Source: Xenorhabdus doucetiae
GTDB lineage: Bacteria > Pseudomonadota > Gammaproteobacteria > Enterobacterales > Enterobacteriaceae
Length of the DNA: 64,000 bases
Direction: 5' to 3'
NCBI RefSeq assembly: GCF_000968195.1
Contig: NZ_FO704550.1
Coordinates: 2,914,001-2,978,000 of the forward strand
This document shows, one piece after another, positions 1 through 10,600 of the stretch. Position 1 is the stretch's first letter. Every line of letters starts with the position of its first letter. Position numbers and translations under genes: made by a program. The notes below the pieces were generated by a model that made no database searches, was not told the origin of the DNA, and saw only the letters and a list, made by a program, of their open reading frames with translations.

Positions 1-1050
1 CCCGACGCCTGCCTGCGGATCAAACGCAACATAAGCCGCCGCATTGGGGTTTTGCCCCGGATGGCTCCAGTACGTGGTTTGATCGGTTGCAACATCCCAA
101 CCGTAAGCGTACCCGTCATCCCTCTCCTGCGCGTGAGGGCGCTGTACCTGCGCCAGTGCGGCATACAGTGCAGACAGCGAATGATGCGGCGACAATTTAT
201 GCAGTAAAAATTGCAGCCAGATAGCCATATCCTCTGGGGTGCTGAGTACATAACCGGCTGGTGTATTTTGCAGGTAACGCGGTGCATCATAGGGCCGGGC
301 AACCATAAAACTGATTTTATAGCCCGGAATAAGCAGCTTTGTGGTACGTTCCCCTGAAATACGCTCCTCCACAAAGGTGTGCTTCATCCCTAAAGGCTGA
401 AAAACTTTTTCCTTCAATAACACGGAAAATGGTTTACCCGTCGCCCGTTCAGCCACCAGACCCAACAAGCTGTAATTCAATGTGGCGTACTCTTCCTGAG
501 TTCCGACGGGATAGGCTAAAGGCACATTCTTTAACAGTGCCGGCAAGTGTGATAACGCATCAGGAGCCGTATTCGGGCGCAGCAGGTCAATCGTATTTTC
601 TGCAATACCACTACGATGGGATAACAGGTCTTGGATCTGAACGGCGGAATAACCCATTTGGGGATGTTCTGCCAACTCAGGTATCCAGTCCGTAATCGCA
701 TCTTCGCGCTTAAGTCGCTGCTCCTGCTCAAGCAAGGCGATTAACAACCCGGTAAAGGCTTTGCTGGTGGAAGCCAGTTCAAACATTCCCTTCTCCGCCT
801 TGCCCAAGCGTAACACCATGCTTTGGTCGCCGGCCACAATCGTTAATCCCGCGCTGGGCACCTGCCCGATATCCCAACGACGAGGTATTTCATTGACCAC
901 CTTTTCCAGCTTCGTCTGAGGTTCCTGACTGACTGGTTTTATTGCATCCCCTTTTATTATTGCATCCACTGGCGGAAATATTCCCACCAGCAAGGCAAAT
1001 CCGATGACAGTAGAAAAAACGCGCCTGCGGACACGGTTGACGTCACTCAT
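1..1050 (-). CDS. ClbP/XcnG-like periplasmic serine peptidase (beta-lactamase fold), 3' part outside window
   Basis: The ATG at 1050 overlaps the stop of the upstream PKS gene by 8 bases, so translation is probably coupled. The visible 350 residues begin with a basic N-terminus and a hydrophobic stretch (about residues 11-28), consistent with export. A class-C beta-lactamase/DD-peptidase fold follows: STSK at 94-97 gives the SxxK nucleophile and lysine, NYSL near 192-195 gives the YxN-type tyrosine, and WSHPG near residue 335 replaces KTG. Serine-lysine spacing and position are close to those I recall for ClbP (S95/K98). In colibactin and xenocoumacin such peptidases remove an N-acyl-D-Asn prodrug cap in the periplasm. 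The NRPS at 12367-17091 encodes the matching C-A(Asn)-T-E module, which supports this role. ClbP has three C-terminal membrane helices, but that part lies outside the window. Alternatives are a resistance beta-lactamase or a penicillin-binding-type thioesterase. Confidence 0.8.
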   Translation of the reverse strand, partial: MSDVNRVRRRVFSTVIGFALLVGIFPPVDAIIKGDAIKPVSQEPQTKLEKVVNEIPRRWDIGQVPSAGLTIVAGDQSMVLRLGKAEKGMFELASTSKAFTGLLIALLEQEQRLKREDAITDWIPELAEHPQMGYSAVQIQDLLSHRSGIAENTIDLLRPNTAPDALSHLPALLKNVPLAYPVGTQEEYATLNYSLLGLVAERATGKPFSVLLKEKVFQPLGMKHTFVEERISGERTTKLLIPGYKISFMVARPYDAPRYLQNTPAGYVLSTPEDMAIWLQFLLHKLSPHHSLSALYAALAQVQRPHAQERDDGYAYGWDVATDQTTYWSHPGQNPNAAAYVAFDPQAGVG

Positions 1051-4000
1051 GGGTGCCTTTCTCCTGTCCTGTTGCGGTATCACGCAATTTACGCCGCGTC
1101 TGCAAAGTACGTCGCTTATCCCCCAACGCGGATTGCGACGCGTCTGATCCCTCGGCAACAGACTCTTTTTCAGCAGATTCTTGTTCAACAGCTTGTTGCT
1201 CAATAAATTGTTGCTCAACAGATCGTGCCGGAGCCAGTTCCTTGCTCAACTCCCGCAAGGAGGCTGCCTTAAACAGCAATGCCACCGGAATATCCCGTTC
1301 CAAGCGCTGTTCCAGTCGCTTGGCAAATTGAATCAGATCCAGAGAGGTTGCCCCTAAAGTGAAAAAGCTGGCATCCACATCCAAATCTTCAATGCCCAAA
1401 AAACCGGCCAACATGGAGCGCATCGCCTGAAGCAACACCTGCGCATTTGCGCCGATCAACGATGAACTCGCGGCATCATTGACGGTATCCAACGTATCCA
1501 GTGTTGAACGGCTACTGAACAACATCTGCTGGGTATGTTGTTGTTTTTCCAGAACAGAACCCACGGGAAGTTTGGAAACAGCCACATAGGACAAAGGCGT
1601 TTGTTCAACCAACGCCGCCATGACCAGCGCAATTTGCGTACCTTCGGTATTGGACAGACCTTCTGCCTGCAATTTCTCCACAAAGCTGAGTGCCTTGCTG
1701 CGCTCCTCCATGACAATGACTATCTTGCCGGTGTGCTTTCCTTGCGCCATATACTGAAAGGCGTCAGAAATCGCTTGGGCGGGATACGCTTTCGTGGGCA
1801 AAGGCTTAAGAATTTCCTGTGCGAACAGTGTTGTTATTTCAGCCCATGCCTCCTGATAGGCAGGATGTTCCGCCCCGGCTTGTATGGCATGGAAACTGCC
1901 ACCTGCGGCGAAAATCTCAAGTCCCAGTTGCCGGTTTTGCAAAATATCTCGTAAACCCAACTCCAGGAATCGACCCTGCGGTGCCAACAGGGATAAGCTT
2001 TCCTCCAGCAGCTCACCCGCCAATGCGTTGAGAATGACATCAAAAGGCCGCTCTCCCAATTCACGACGGAAAACCTCGCCGAACTCACGTGTTCTGGAGT
2101 TCGCTGCACCTTGTGCTCCCATATTCAGCAGCCACCGGCGTTTCTCTTCACTGCCTGCCGTGACCCAGACTTGGGCACCCAGATACCGGGCAATTTGCAT
2201 GGCCGCCATACCGACGCCACTCGCGGCGGAATGAATCAGGATACGTTGCCCCTTTTTCAAATTGGCGGCATGTTTCAAGGCGATCCAAGCGGTCGTAAAG
2301 GCAACCGGAATACCCGCCGCTTGTTGGAAACCCAAGATCGGCGGGATAGGGGCAACAACCTGCCGTGGCATCACCACATATTCCGCCAGACAGCTATGTC
2401 CGGCACACATCACCCGATCGCCGACCCGGATATCCGTGACCTCTGATCCAATACGAGTCACCCTGCCCGCGGCTTCTTGCCCAAAAGTCATTGCCGGATC
2501 GACAGGCGCCGGCAGTACGCCAAGTGCGATTAACACATCCTTGAAATTGACTCCCGCCGCTTTGACCTGAATTTCGACATCGTGAGGGCCTAAAGTTTTA
2601 CGCGCCTCAAACTGTGAAATAAAGGTAAAGTTGGCTCCGCCTGAACCATCGTTATGCAAGCGCATAACACGGTGTAACCCGGCCTCACCCTGCTCAATTT
2701 CAGCGTCTCCGGCACCCTGCATCGGCTCTGTTTGGTTATCCAATGCCGTGGTGGCATCGACCAATAGCAGATCATTTATCACGACCAGCAAATTGCCCGT
2801 TTCTGAATAAAGGGTTACCTGCAACAACCTGCTGGTGCCGATTGCCTGTATCTGAACATGGCTTTTCACCCGATCACACATAGGGGCAAATTGGGTAAAA
2901 CCACCGATTGAAACCGGTGCAAATTGCACGTCTTCATCTTCCGGGGAGGCAATCAGGGTCGCAGTATCCAATAGCGCAACATGCAGGCCGGCGTTTTCTG
3001 CTTCTCCCTGATAAGCGGCGGGAAGCTGCAATAGGTTGAGTACCTCATTGGACGCAGTTCGATCGACAGAGATAACATTTTGCCAGCGAGGGCCAAAGGT
3101 CAGTGCCGCCTTTGGACTGACCCCCCGATTATCCGTGGCGCTGAACAGGTTCTGAATGATCTGGGTCGGAAGCGATTTATCAGAGGGGATAACTTGGTCG
3201 TTACGGGCAACGACTTTGCCACTCGCATGTTTCACCCAGGTAGCACGGGAAAATTCACCCTGCCCCGAAAAGATTTCAAAGGTATCCAGGGCGTCCGCAA
3301 ACATGATGGCGATATCCCGATCATTTCCGTCAACCACAACCAATGGTTTCTCAATGGTGATCCCCTGTAATGAGAAAGCGCCCGACGCTTCGGAGCGTAA
3401 TGCCCTGGCAGCGCGGTGCGCCAGCACAACCATCCCCATCGCAGGCATTACGCTGGTCGATTCATCGATCCGATGTTCGTCGAGCCACCAATCCGTTTTG
3501 GCGCTTAATCGGTGCCGCCATAGCGGAATGTTGGATACCCCAATCGCCGATGTTTCGCTTCTCCTTGTTTTCTCTGCCTGTTGGATTGCATGATCCAGTT
3601 GTTGAGCCGAACGGGTTGCCATACCGGATTGTGCCCAATCATCCCACGCAATCGCCAGTGCTTTGCCGCCTTTGTTACGAACCTGTTCTGCATAGGACTC
3701 CAGACAGGCGTTGGCCGCAACGTAAGCAATCTGGCCGACTTTCTCTTTCGGCAATAAATTACCCAGACTGGAAAACAGCAATAGCGCCGGATTTCCCAAG
3801 CGATGCAGGTTATCGCAGAGGAAGCGGGTTCCGGTGACTTTGGGAGCCAATGTCGCGAGGGATTCTGCCTCTGAACGCATTTGCAACATGGCGCCTTCAC
3901 CTCGTCCGGCTGTGTGGAAGACATAATCGATCCCAACACCGCGCGCAGCCAATTGAAATACCGGTGCAAAAGCCTTCTCCAGCGATGAGCTATCTCCCAA

Positions 4001-7000
4001 ATCCGCATGGATAAATTCGATGTGACTCCCTTTAGCTTCAAGATCCAAGGCCCATTGCAGCATTGTTGGCACAGTCTGGCGCACCAGCAATAACAGATTG
4101 CAGTGATAAACACGGGCCAAATATTCCGCAATTGCTGCGCCCATGCCGCCGTTCGCTCCCGTGATTAAGACCCAACTGTTGCGGCTGATGTTCGGCAATT
4201 TATCGGGCACTGCCCGTTTTTGCACACGTGAAGTCATCCGGCGTTGCCAGAAGTTGTCTTTTCCATAATTATCCTGACGGAAGCAATAAAACCGGCCACC
4301 TTGCCACTCTTGTTCTCTCCACGGCTGCAATCCACGAGCGAGCGTTTCCGCATCTGCATGTTTAAAATCGATGCAAAGCGTAGAGATATGGGGATACTCT
4401 TCCGGCAAGATCAGTAATGGTCCCTGAAGTTGGTGCTTTTCAGCATTCAGCGTTTCGCTGTCATCCCATGCCACCATCTGTCTGGCAGGGAAAAACAGGC
4501 GCATTTTCGGTACAGGATTTTGTGTTGCACTCCACCTTGCCAGCGCCGTCGGCAGCCAGAATGCCCAGAATTGGGTCTGTTGCGCGTTCAAATCCTCCAA
4601 CAACCCGGTAATCATCACGTCTATCTCTGCCGACGCCGGTCTCTCTTGTATCAGCCAAGCTGATAACACCGTGTAGATATTCGAAAAATCAGGCTGAGAG
4701 AGGTTAATGTTGGCAAGGGTGAGTTCACTAAACTGCAATTCAGTGCGATTGATTGCCAACGCCTCAACCAGACGCTGCTCTCTGGCTGTCACCTGCGGGC
4801 AAATTATCCATGTCGTTGGCGCAGATCCCGGTTTACGCTGATTTCCCACCGTCGGGATATCGGCGCTTTCCCAGTCAAATCCATAATAATGTGAACCGAA
4901 AAATAGCGATGAAAGTGTCGGTGTCACGGTGGTTTTTGCAGCGGAATTCAGTGGCGCAACGGAGGCTTGTGGCAGACAAATCGTCCGTTCAAACGCATGG
5001 CCCGGTAAATGAATTTTCCGGCCGGCAATCTGCGGTTGAGGATGAACCTTTGACCATTCAATCTCGCCACCCCGTGCCCAGACCTTGGCAATAAACTGCA
5101 ATGTCGATTTCACTTCGTGATCGGCACCTTGTGCCCCTAGTGTCGGGCTTATCCTTTCGACATTCAGTTGCAGCCATTTACGCGCATGTTGTAGCAAATC
5201 CATGCCGGTGCCAATTTGCGCCAAGAGTGAGACCGGATGATCCTGTTCCATTTGTTGCAACGCAGCACCAAATTGCACGGGGGATAACATTTGCCTGACC
5301 CAATATTGGGGATCACACATCTCATCAGCCCATATTTTCCGTCCCAATGCCGTTGAATAAATTGCGCACTGTGCGGGCTTAAGATGATAATTTTTCAGCA
5401 ATGCCCCAAACGCTTTTGCGGCGACGTCAACCATTGGGGTGTGAAAAGCGTGGGATACCGCCACTCGCTTAAACGTGAAGCCTTGCTGCGTTAACCAGTT
5501 CTCCGCTTCTGCAACCAACCCCTCTTCGGTGGCCAACGTCCAGGTTTTTGGGCTGAGTTCCGATATGCACCATAATATGGCCGGAAAATGGCCATCGAAC
5601 GCTTTTTTGCCGGTTCGCTGGCTGGCGGCAAACACCGCCCCTTTTGGCATGGCATCCATCAGTCTGGCACGGGCGATCACTAATTCCATCCCCTCATCAA
5701 GACTAAATACGCCAGCCATTGCCGCCGCCGCAAACTCCCCTAAGCTAAATCCACACAAGGCCGCGGGTCGGCAGCCAAGCCGTTGCAACCAAACGCCCAA
5801 TGCCGCCTGCGAAGCATATAAAAGTGGCTGGAGGCGATAAGTTGACAGTGTTTCAGGCTGTTTGATCCATTTGATGAGGGTTGCTCTGTCAGTGGACAGC
5901 AAGCCGGCCGCTTTATCCAGCAATCCCAGATAGATATCCCCGAATTCTGGATAGGCGGCCGCAAGATGCAATCCCATTTCTGGCAGTTGCGAACCCTGCC
6001 CCGGAAATAGCCAAACCTGCTCCTCCATCGCGGTGCAAGCCCCCTCCATCAATGACCAATGATCAAGCTGCTGTTTCCAGTCGTCGTAACTTGACGTGAC
6101 AAAAGCCGCCCGGCTGGGATAGGTGGCGCGATTTTCCTGCAATTGACGGGCGATGGCGGCTAAATCCGACGCGGGGATCTGGCCTGAACTGGTTTGAACA
6201 GTACCTTGAGCAATACCTTGAACAATACCTTGAACCACACGAAGATGGTTTGCATACGCTGCCGTTAATTTCGCCAGCGCCAACGGTGAATTGGCGGAAA
6301 GGGGCAATATGTGCATCGGCAGACGGCTCTCTGCCATCCCCGTCTCTTCACGATCCGGTTCCGGTGGCTGTTCAAGCAATACGTGAACATTGGTTCCCCC
6401 AATGCCGAATGAGCTGACCCCGGCTCGCCGGATCTTCTGCTGTTGCGGCCAGTTGACGGCCTGAGTCGGCACCCAGAAAGGGGTACGATCCAGCTCCAGA
6501 TGGGGATTGGGCTGATTGAAATGCAGAGAAGGCGGAATGACACCAAAACGGACACTTAACGCCGCTTTGATCAGTCCGGCGATACCCGCCGCCGCATCCA
6601 GATGCCCCATATTGGATTTGACACTTCCCACGGCACAACGGAATGGGGTCAATTCGTCCGGTGACAACAGCGTCTGGGCAACTTTGTTCAGCGCCTGAAT
6701 CTCAATAGGATCACCCAATACCGTCGCAGTGCCATGCGCTTCAATCATGCCCAGACTCGAAAATGGAATATCTGCCAAGCGATAAACCTGCGCGATGACG
6801 TCTGCTTGTCCCTGAACACTGGGGGCTTCAAAACTGACTTTTCTGTCGCCGTCATTGTTCATGCCAGATTCGACGATCACCGCATGAATGGGATCACCCT
6901 CCGCTATCGCATCGTCCAGCAGTTTTAACAGCACGACCGCAACGCCATTACCATTCACGGTGCCCTGCCCATCGGCGGCAAAAGTTTTACAGTGTCCATC

Positions 7001-7678
7001 AGGCGAGAGGATCATACCGTCCTGATGTAAATAACCTCCCGCCACAGGATCAGTAATGCAGGCCCCACCCGCTAATGCCATGGTGCACTCTCCCGCCAGT
7101 AACGCTTTACACGCTAAGTGCACGGCAGACAATGAAGTCGAACAGGCCGTTTGCACGTGGACTGCCGGCCCGTTCAATTTCATGCGATAGGCGATTTGTG
7201 CGGCGAATGAAGCCGGATCGTTGTAATTACTGACATCGAATATTTCCGCAATATCCTGATCCGCTGCCGTGAATTGTGCCAATCGGGTCAGGTTCAAGGT
7301 GGAACCGATAAACACACCGGCATTTAGCGGTGAATTACCGGGAGAAATGCCCGCATCAAGAAAGGCGTTAAAACTGACTTCATGCAGTATCCGAAGCTGC
7401 GGGTCCATTTTTCTCGCTTCCCGTTTCGAGTAACCGAAAAAGCGGTAATCAAAACATTCAACATCTTCAAGCGCGGCTTTGGCAGGCACATAATTGGGTT
7501 GATCAATCCGTTCGGGGGGAATGCCGGCAGCCAACAGCTCTTCCCGTGAGAAAAACGATACCAATTCCCGCCCTGCCAGTAAGTTTTGCCAAAAACGTTG
7601 CCAATCGGGGCTATGGGGAAATCGGCAGGAAATGCCAATAATCGCGACTTCATTTCCGCTGTATTCACGCTTCATCAT
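1043..7678 (-). CDS. Modular type I PKS, KS-AT-KR-DH-ER-ACP
   Basis: This 2211-residue protein is one fully reducing PKS module. KS spans about 10-440, with active cysteine in TACSTS near 180, EAHGT and the NMGH histidine. AT is about 555-860, with GFSLGE near 646 and an HAFH specificity motif typical of malonyl-CoA. A structural pseudo-KR precedes the KR (NADPH loop near 1167; Ser near 1298 with the downstream YVAAN). DH-like sequence is about 1380-1630: the histidine of DEHRID is near 1401, but glutamate stands where HxxxGxxxxP has glycine, and LLDTAT supplies the aspartate. ER is about 1660-1990 with SAASGVG. ACP is about 2083-2150 with serine in GATSLDL near 2111. KR before DH is not the usual order. 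The start overlaps the upstream NRPS stop by ATGA. It should extend the peptide by a saturated two-carbon unit, after which the chain passes to genes beyond the left edge. Confidence 0.93.
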   Translation of the reverse strand: MMKREYSGNEVAIIGISCRFPHSPDWQRFWQNLLAGRELVSFFSREELLAAGIPPERIDQPNYVPAKAALEDVECFDYRFFGYSKREARKMDPQLRILHEVSFNAFLDAGISPGNSPLNAGVFIGSTLNLTRLAQFTAADQDIAEIFDVSNYNDPASFAAQIAYRMKLNGPAVHVQTACSTSLSAVHLACKALLAGECTMALAGGACITDPVAGGYLHQDGMILSPDGHCKTFAADGQGTVNGNGVAVVLLKLLDDAIAEGDPIHAVIVESGMNNDGDRKVSFEAPSVQGQADVIAQVYRLADIPFSSLGMIEAHGTATVLGDPIEIQALNKVAQTLLSPDELTPFRCAVGSVKSNMGHLDAAAGIAGLIKAALSVRFGVIPPSLHFNQPNPHLELDRTPFWVPTQAVNWPQQQKIRRAGVSSFGIGGTNVHVLLEQPPEPDREETGMAESRLPMHILPLSANSPLALAKLTAAYANHLRVVQGIVQGIAQGTVQTSSGQIPASDLAAIARQLQENRATYPSRAAFVTSSYDDWKQQLDHWSLMEGACTAMEEQVWLFPGQGSQLPEMGLHLAAAYPEFGDIYLGLLDKAAGLLSTDRATLIKWIKQPETLSTYRLQPLLYASQAALGVWLQRLGCRPAALCGFSLGEFAAAAMAGVFSLDEGMELVIARARLMDAMPKGAVFAASQRTGKKAFDGHFPAILWCISELSPKTWTLATEEGLVAEAENWLTQQGFTFKRVAVSHAFHTPMVDVAAKAFGALLKNYHLKPAQCAIYSTALGRKIWADEMCDPQYWVRQMLSPVQFGAALQQMEQDHPVSLLAQIGTGMDLLQHARKWLQLNVERISPTLGAQGADHEVKSTLQFIAKVWARGGEIEWSKVHPQPQIAGRKIHLPGHAFERTICLPQASVAPLNSAAKTTVTPTLSSLFFGSHYYGFDWESADIPTVGNQRKPGSAPTTWIICPQVTAREQRLVEALAINRTELQFSELTLANINLSQPDFSNIYTVLSAWLIQERPASAEIDVMITGLLEDLNAQQTQFWAFWLPTALARWSATQNPVPKMRLFFPARQMVAWDDSETLNAEKHQLQGPLLILPEEYPHISTLCIDFKHADAETLARGLQPWREQEWQGGRFYCFRQDNYGKDNFWQRRMTSRVQKRAVPDKLPNISRNSWVLITGANGGMGAAIAEYLARVYHCNLLLLVRQTVPTMLQWALDLEAKGSHIEFIHADLGDSSSLEKAFAPVFQLAARGVGIDYVFHTAGRGEGAMLQMRSEAESLATLAPKVTGTRFLCDNLHRLGNPALLLFSSLGNLLPKEKVGQIAYVAANACLESYAEQVRNKGGKALAIAWDDWAQSGMATRSAQQLDHAIQQAEKTRRSETSAIGVSNIPLWRHRLSAKTDWWLDEHRIDESTSVMPAMGMVVLAHRAARALRSEASGAFSLQGITIEKPLVVVDGNDRDIAIMFADALDTFEIFSGQGEFSRATWVKHASGKVVARNDQVIPSDKSLPTQIIQNLFSATDNRGVSPKAALTFGPRWQNVISVDRTASNEVLNLLQLPAAYQGEAENAGLHVALLDTATLIASPEDEDVQFAPVSIGGFTQFAPMCDRVKSHVQIQAIGTSRLLQVTLYSETGNLLVVINDLLLVDATTALDNQTEPMQGAGDAEIEQGEAGLHRVMRLHNDGSGGANFTFISQFEARKTLGPHDVEIQVKAAGVNFKDVLIALGVLPAPVDPAMTFGQEAAGRVTRIGSEVTDIRVGDRVMCAGHSCLAEYVVMPRQVVAPIPPILGFQQAAGIPVAFTTAWIALKHAANLKKGQRILIHSAASGVGMAAMQIARYLGAQVWVTAGSEEKRRWLLNMGAQGAANSRTREFGEVFRRELGERPFDVILNALAGELLEESLSLLAPQGRFLELGLRDILQNRQLGLEIFAAGGSFHAIQAGAEHPAYQEAWAEITTLFAQEILKPLPTKAYPAQAISDAFQYMAQGKHTGKIVIVMEERSKALSFVEKLQAEGLSNTEGTQIALVMAALVEQTPLSYVAVSKLPVGSVLEKQQHTQQMLFSSRSTLDTLDTVNDAASSSLIGANAQVLLQAMRSMLAGFLGIEDLDVDASFFTLGATSLDLIQFAKRLEQRLERDIPVALLFKAASLRELSKELAPARSVEQQFIEQQAVEQESAEKESVAEGSDASQSALGDKRRTLQTRRKLRDTATGQEKGTHE
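1156..1230 (-). repeat. 15-bp tandem repeat in the PKS C-terminal linker
   Basis: About five degenerate 15-bp units (1156, 1171, 1186, 1201, 1216) encode a five-residue Glu/Gln/Ala/Ser-rich repeat after the ACP. Period 15 keeps the frame. Comparable repeats lie in other linkers of this cluster. Confidence 0.75.
6197..6238 (-). repeat. 12-bp tandem repeat in the KS-AT linker
   Basis: The motif taccttg recurs at 6202, 6214 and 6226, encoding VQGI-like four-residue repeats between the KS and AT domains of the PKS. Confidence 0.75.
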
Positions 7679-10600
7679 GCTGAACTTCCTTTTGCTTTAC
7701 GCCGCCGATCCGCCAGCCGGTTTTTACCGTGTCGGCTCGATGACAAAATGGATTCTTGGGATGACGGCTTGCCGTAACCCGCCTGTACCGCCTCGGCATG
7801 GTTTGCATATTCAGCATATTCGGGCGAAACCTGACGCTGTTTTATCCAGCCGGCAAAAGAGGCGATCGTCGGGTGTTCAAATAAGACGGCAATGCCTACG
7901 TCCTGATTGAATGCCTGCTGCATTCGGGATTGCAGGGCAATGATCTTGATTGAGTCACCCCCCGCATCAAAGAAATTGACGTCGGTAGCGACAATCTGGT
8001 TTTCCAGTACGTCATTCCAGATGGCTTGAACCTGGACTTCGACAGGATCAGTTAACGGCACATGCTGTTTTACCGCTTGTTTTTGTTGCCACTCAAGCGC
8101 AATAGTTTGCAGGCGCTTACGATCAACCTTGCCCGTCATCGTGCGTGCAAAACCATCCACCACCACAATCAGTGCCGGATTCCATGATTCGGGAAAATGC
8201 CGGCGAATATGTTCTCTTATACGAGGCTCCAGCATGGCCGGTGATCCCGCGCTATCCACAAAAAGATGCCATTGACGTTTGCCTGCCTGCATCGCGGGCA
8301 ACAAATAGCAGGCTTTAACTTGTTCTAACATTTCGACCGTCAATTCCAATTCTCGTGGTTCGATACGAACACCGTTGACTTTCACCTGATCATCGATTCG
8401 CCCCAGATAGCGAAAACCAGATTCACGAGAAAAAATCACCGCATCACCTGTGCGATAGAAAGATTGGGTCAGATTCGGATATTCAATAATGCCTTCGGCA
8501 TGGACAAAATATTTGGCGGATTCGACCGGATTAGTGGCGTAGCCATAAGCAACCGCCCGCCCTGCTACCCACAGTTCACCGCGAATACCTGCGGGCAGGG
8601 GGTTGCCGAAGACATCTGCACAATAGGCAATCACATTTTGAATTGGCCAGCCAATGGAGACGTCTGTTGTCAAGGACTGTTTGGCGGTAAGGCAATCTAC
8701 CGTTGTCTCGCTAGGGCCATAATGGTTGCTGACAGCATAGCCCTGCCGCAACAAATCATCCTTGAGGTGTTTCGGTAACTCTTCACCGCCGAATATCCAT
8801 AATCGCATGGCAGGAAAGAACGGGGCATCCTGAATAAGCTGTGCGATGGCTCCCGGAATAAAGTTGATGAGTGTAATGGACTCATTCTGCAATAGCTCAA
8901 TAAATGCCTGTCTTTCCAGCAACACGTTGGGAGAGGGGTAAATCAGCGTTGCACCGGCCACCAGACTGGCAAACAGATCTTCTACACTGGGATCGAAATT
9001 CAGGTCAGTCAATCCCAGTATCCGATCTGAGGAGGTCAGGTTCGTTTCTGGCAAGAACCAATCCAGCAAATTTGCCACCGATTCGTTACGAATGGATATC
9101 CCTTTGGGGGTGCCGGTCGTTCCTGAGGTGAAAATAAAGTAAAACTCCGCTTCAGGCCGCCGCTGACGGTACAATACGGGAGCGGTATTTAGCGATGAGT
9201 CCGTTAACGATGCAATATTCAGCCACAAAATATTCGGCCCAAAAACATTCGACCCAAAATAGTGTTCATTCTCACTAACGCCCTCACTTAGCACCGCATG
9301 ATATAACTCCGTATGGCATAAAATAATGCTGCAACCTGCCAACGCCAGCAGGCTTTTTTTACGTTGCAGCGGATCTTTGGGATTGAGATAGAAGTAACTG
9401 CCGCCACTGAATACAATGGCCAATATGGCTTGGGTGGATAACAATCCTTTTTCGAGATGAACGGCAACCCGATCTCCCGGAATAAAACCCGCTTGCCGCA
9501 GATGCCCCTGCAAAACCCCGATACCCCGCAATAATTCACCATTGCTAATCCGGTTCTGATTATCGATCAGGCTGATTTTTTGCGGATATTGTTCAAGCCG
9601 ATGATAAATACGAGATAAAAATTCATTGATATCGGGATGCTGTTCCTTTAATTCTCCCATCACCAAAGAAGTCTGGCCTGAACCCAGGCTGAATACCCGC
9701 GCGCCAATCGGACTATCCGCTGCATGTTCAAGCAAGTCAGTCGCCAATGATTCAAATACGTTAAGTGCCACTGTGATTGCAGCAGGATCGCCCCGGTAAG
9801 TTTCTCCCGTGCTTAACTCAACACGCCACTGCTCCACGCCAGACACGCTTAATGTCAAACCAAAATGCGTGGTTTCTTCACTGTGTAGATCGGTCAGAAA
9901 TGCCTCGTAACGGGGATCTTGCAATGTGCTATCAATGGGATAATTATCGAAAACGACAATCGAATCATACAGTTCATCATGGATGCCCGTTGCTTCCCTG
10001 ATGATGAGGGGCGGTGTTTTTTCATGGCGCTGAGCCTGTTGCAAAGTCTGGAAAACAGCCCGCAATGCAGCGTGCAGATTCCATTGACCATCAAGCACCA
10101 AACACAGTGGCACGGTATTGATAAATAATCCCAGCGGTGGGTTATCACCCTCTTGTGCGAGTGCCGCGCCCCGGCCTGAAAATGTGCAACCAAACGCCAC
10201 GGTTTTTTGGAAGGTTAATTTGGCTAATGTCAATGCCCAACATAGGTAAATGAAACTTGCCGGCGTCACGCCGGCCTGACGGCATCGTGTTTCTATTGCG
10301 GCCTTGCGTTGCGCATTCCACACCCTGTTTGCCGTTATCCTGCCGTGACGCTTCGCTTCATCCGTCACATATCCAGCAGAACGGAACCAAGGTTCGGCCA
10401 ACAGTTTTGTTGTCGCTGAATCTTCTCCGTCGGGCAACTGTTGCCATGTTTTTCGCCAATATTCGCGGCTGAATGCCTGCTCTTCCTGGCTTAATCCCCG
10501 CCAAAGTTGCTGCGCGTACAAACGTGCGGCCAAAGGCACTATTTTTTGCTTACGCAATCCTTGCAACCATAGGGAAATCAGTAACGAACTACTCCAGCCA

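Noticed and set aside
1053..6700. Plus-strand open frames across the PKS gene (for example 1535-1954, 3156-3593, 5475-5840)
   Set aside because: They are antisense shadows of a domain-complete PKS, without ribosome sites or known motifs.
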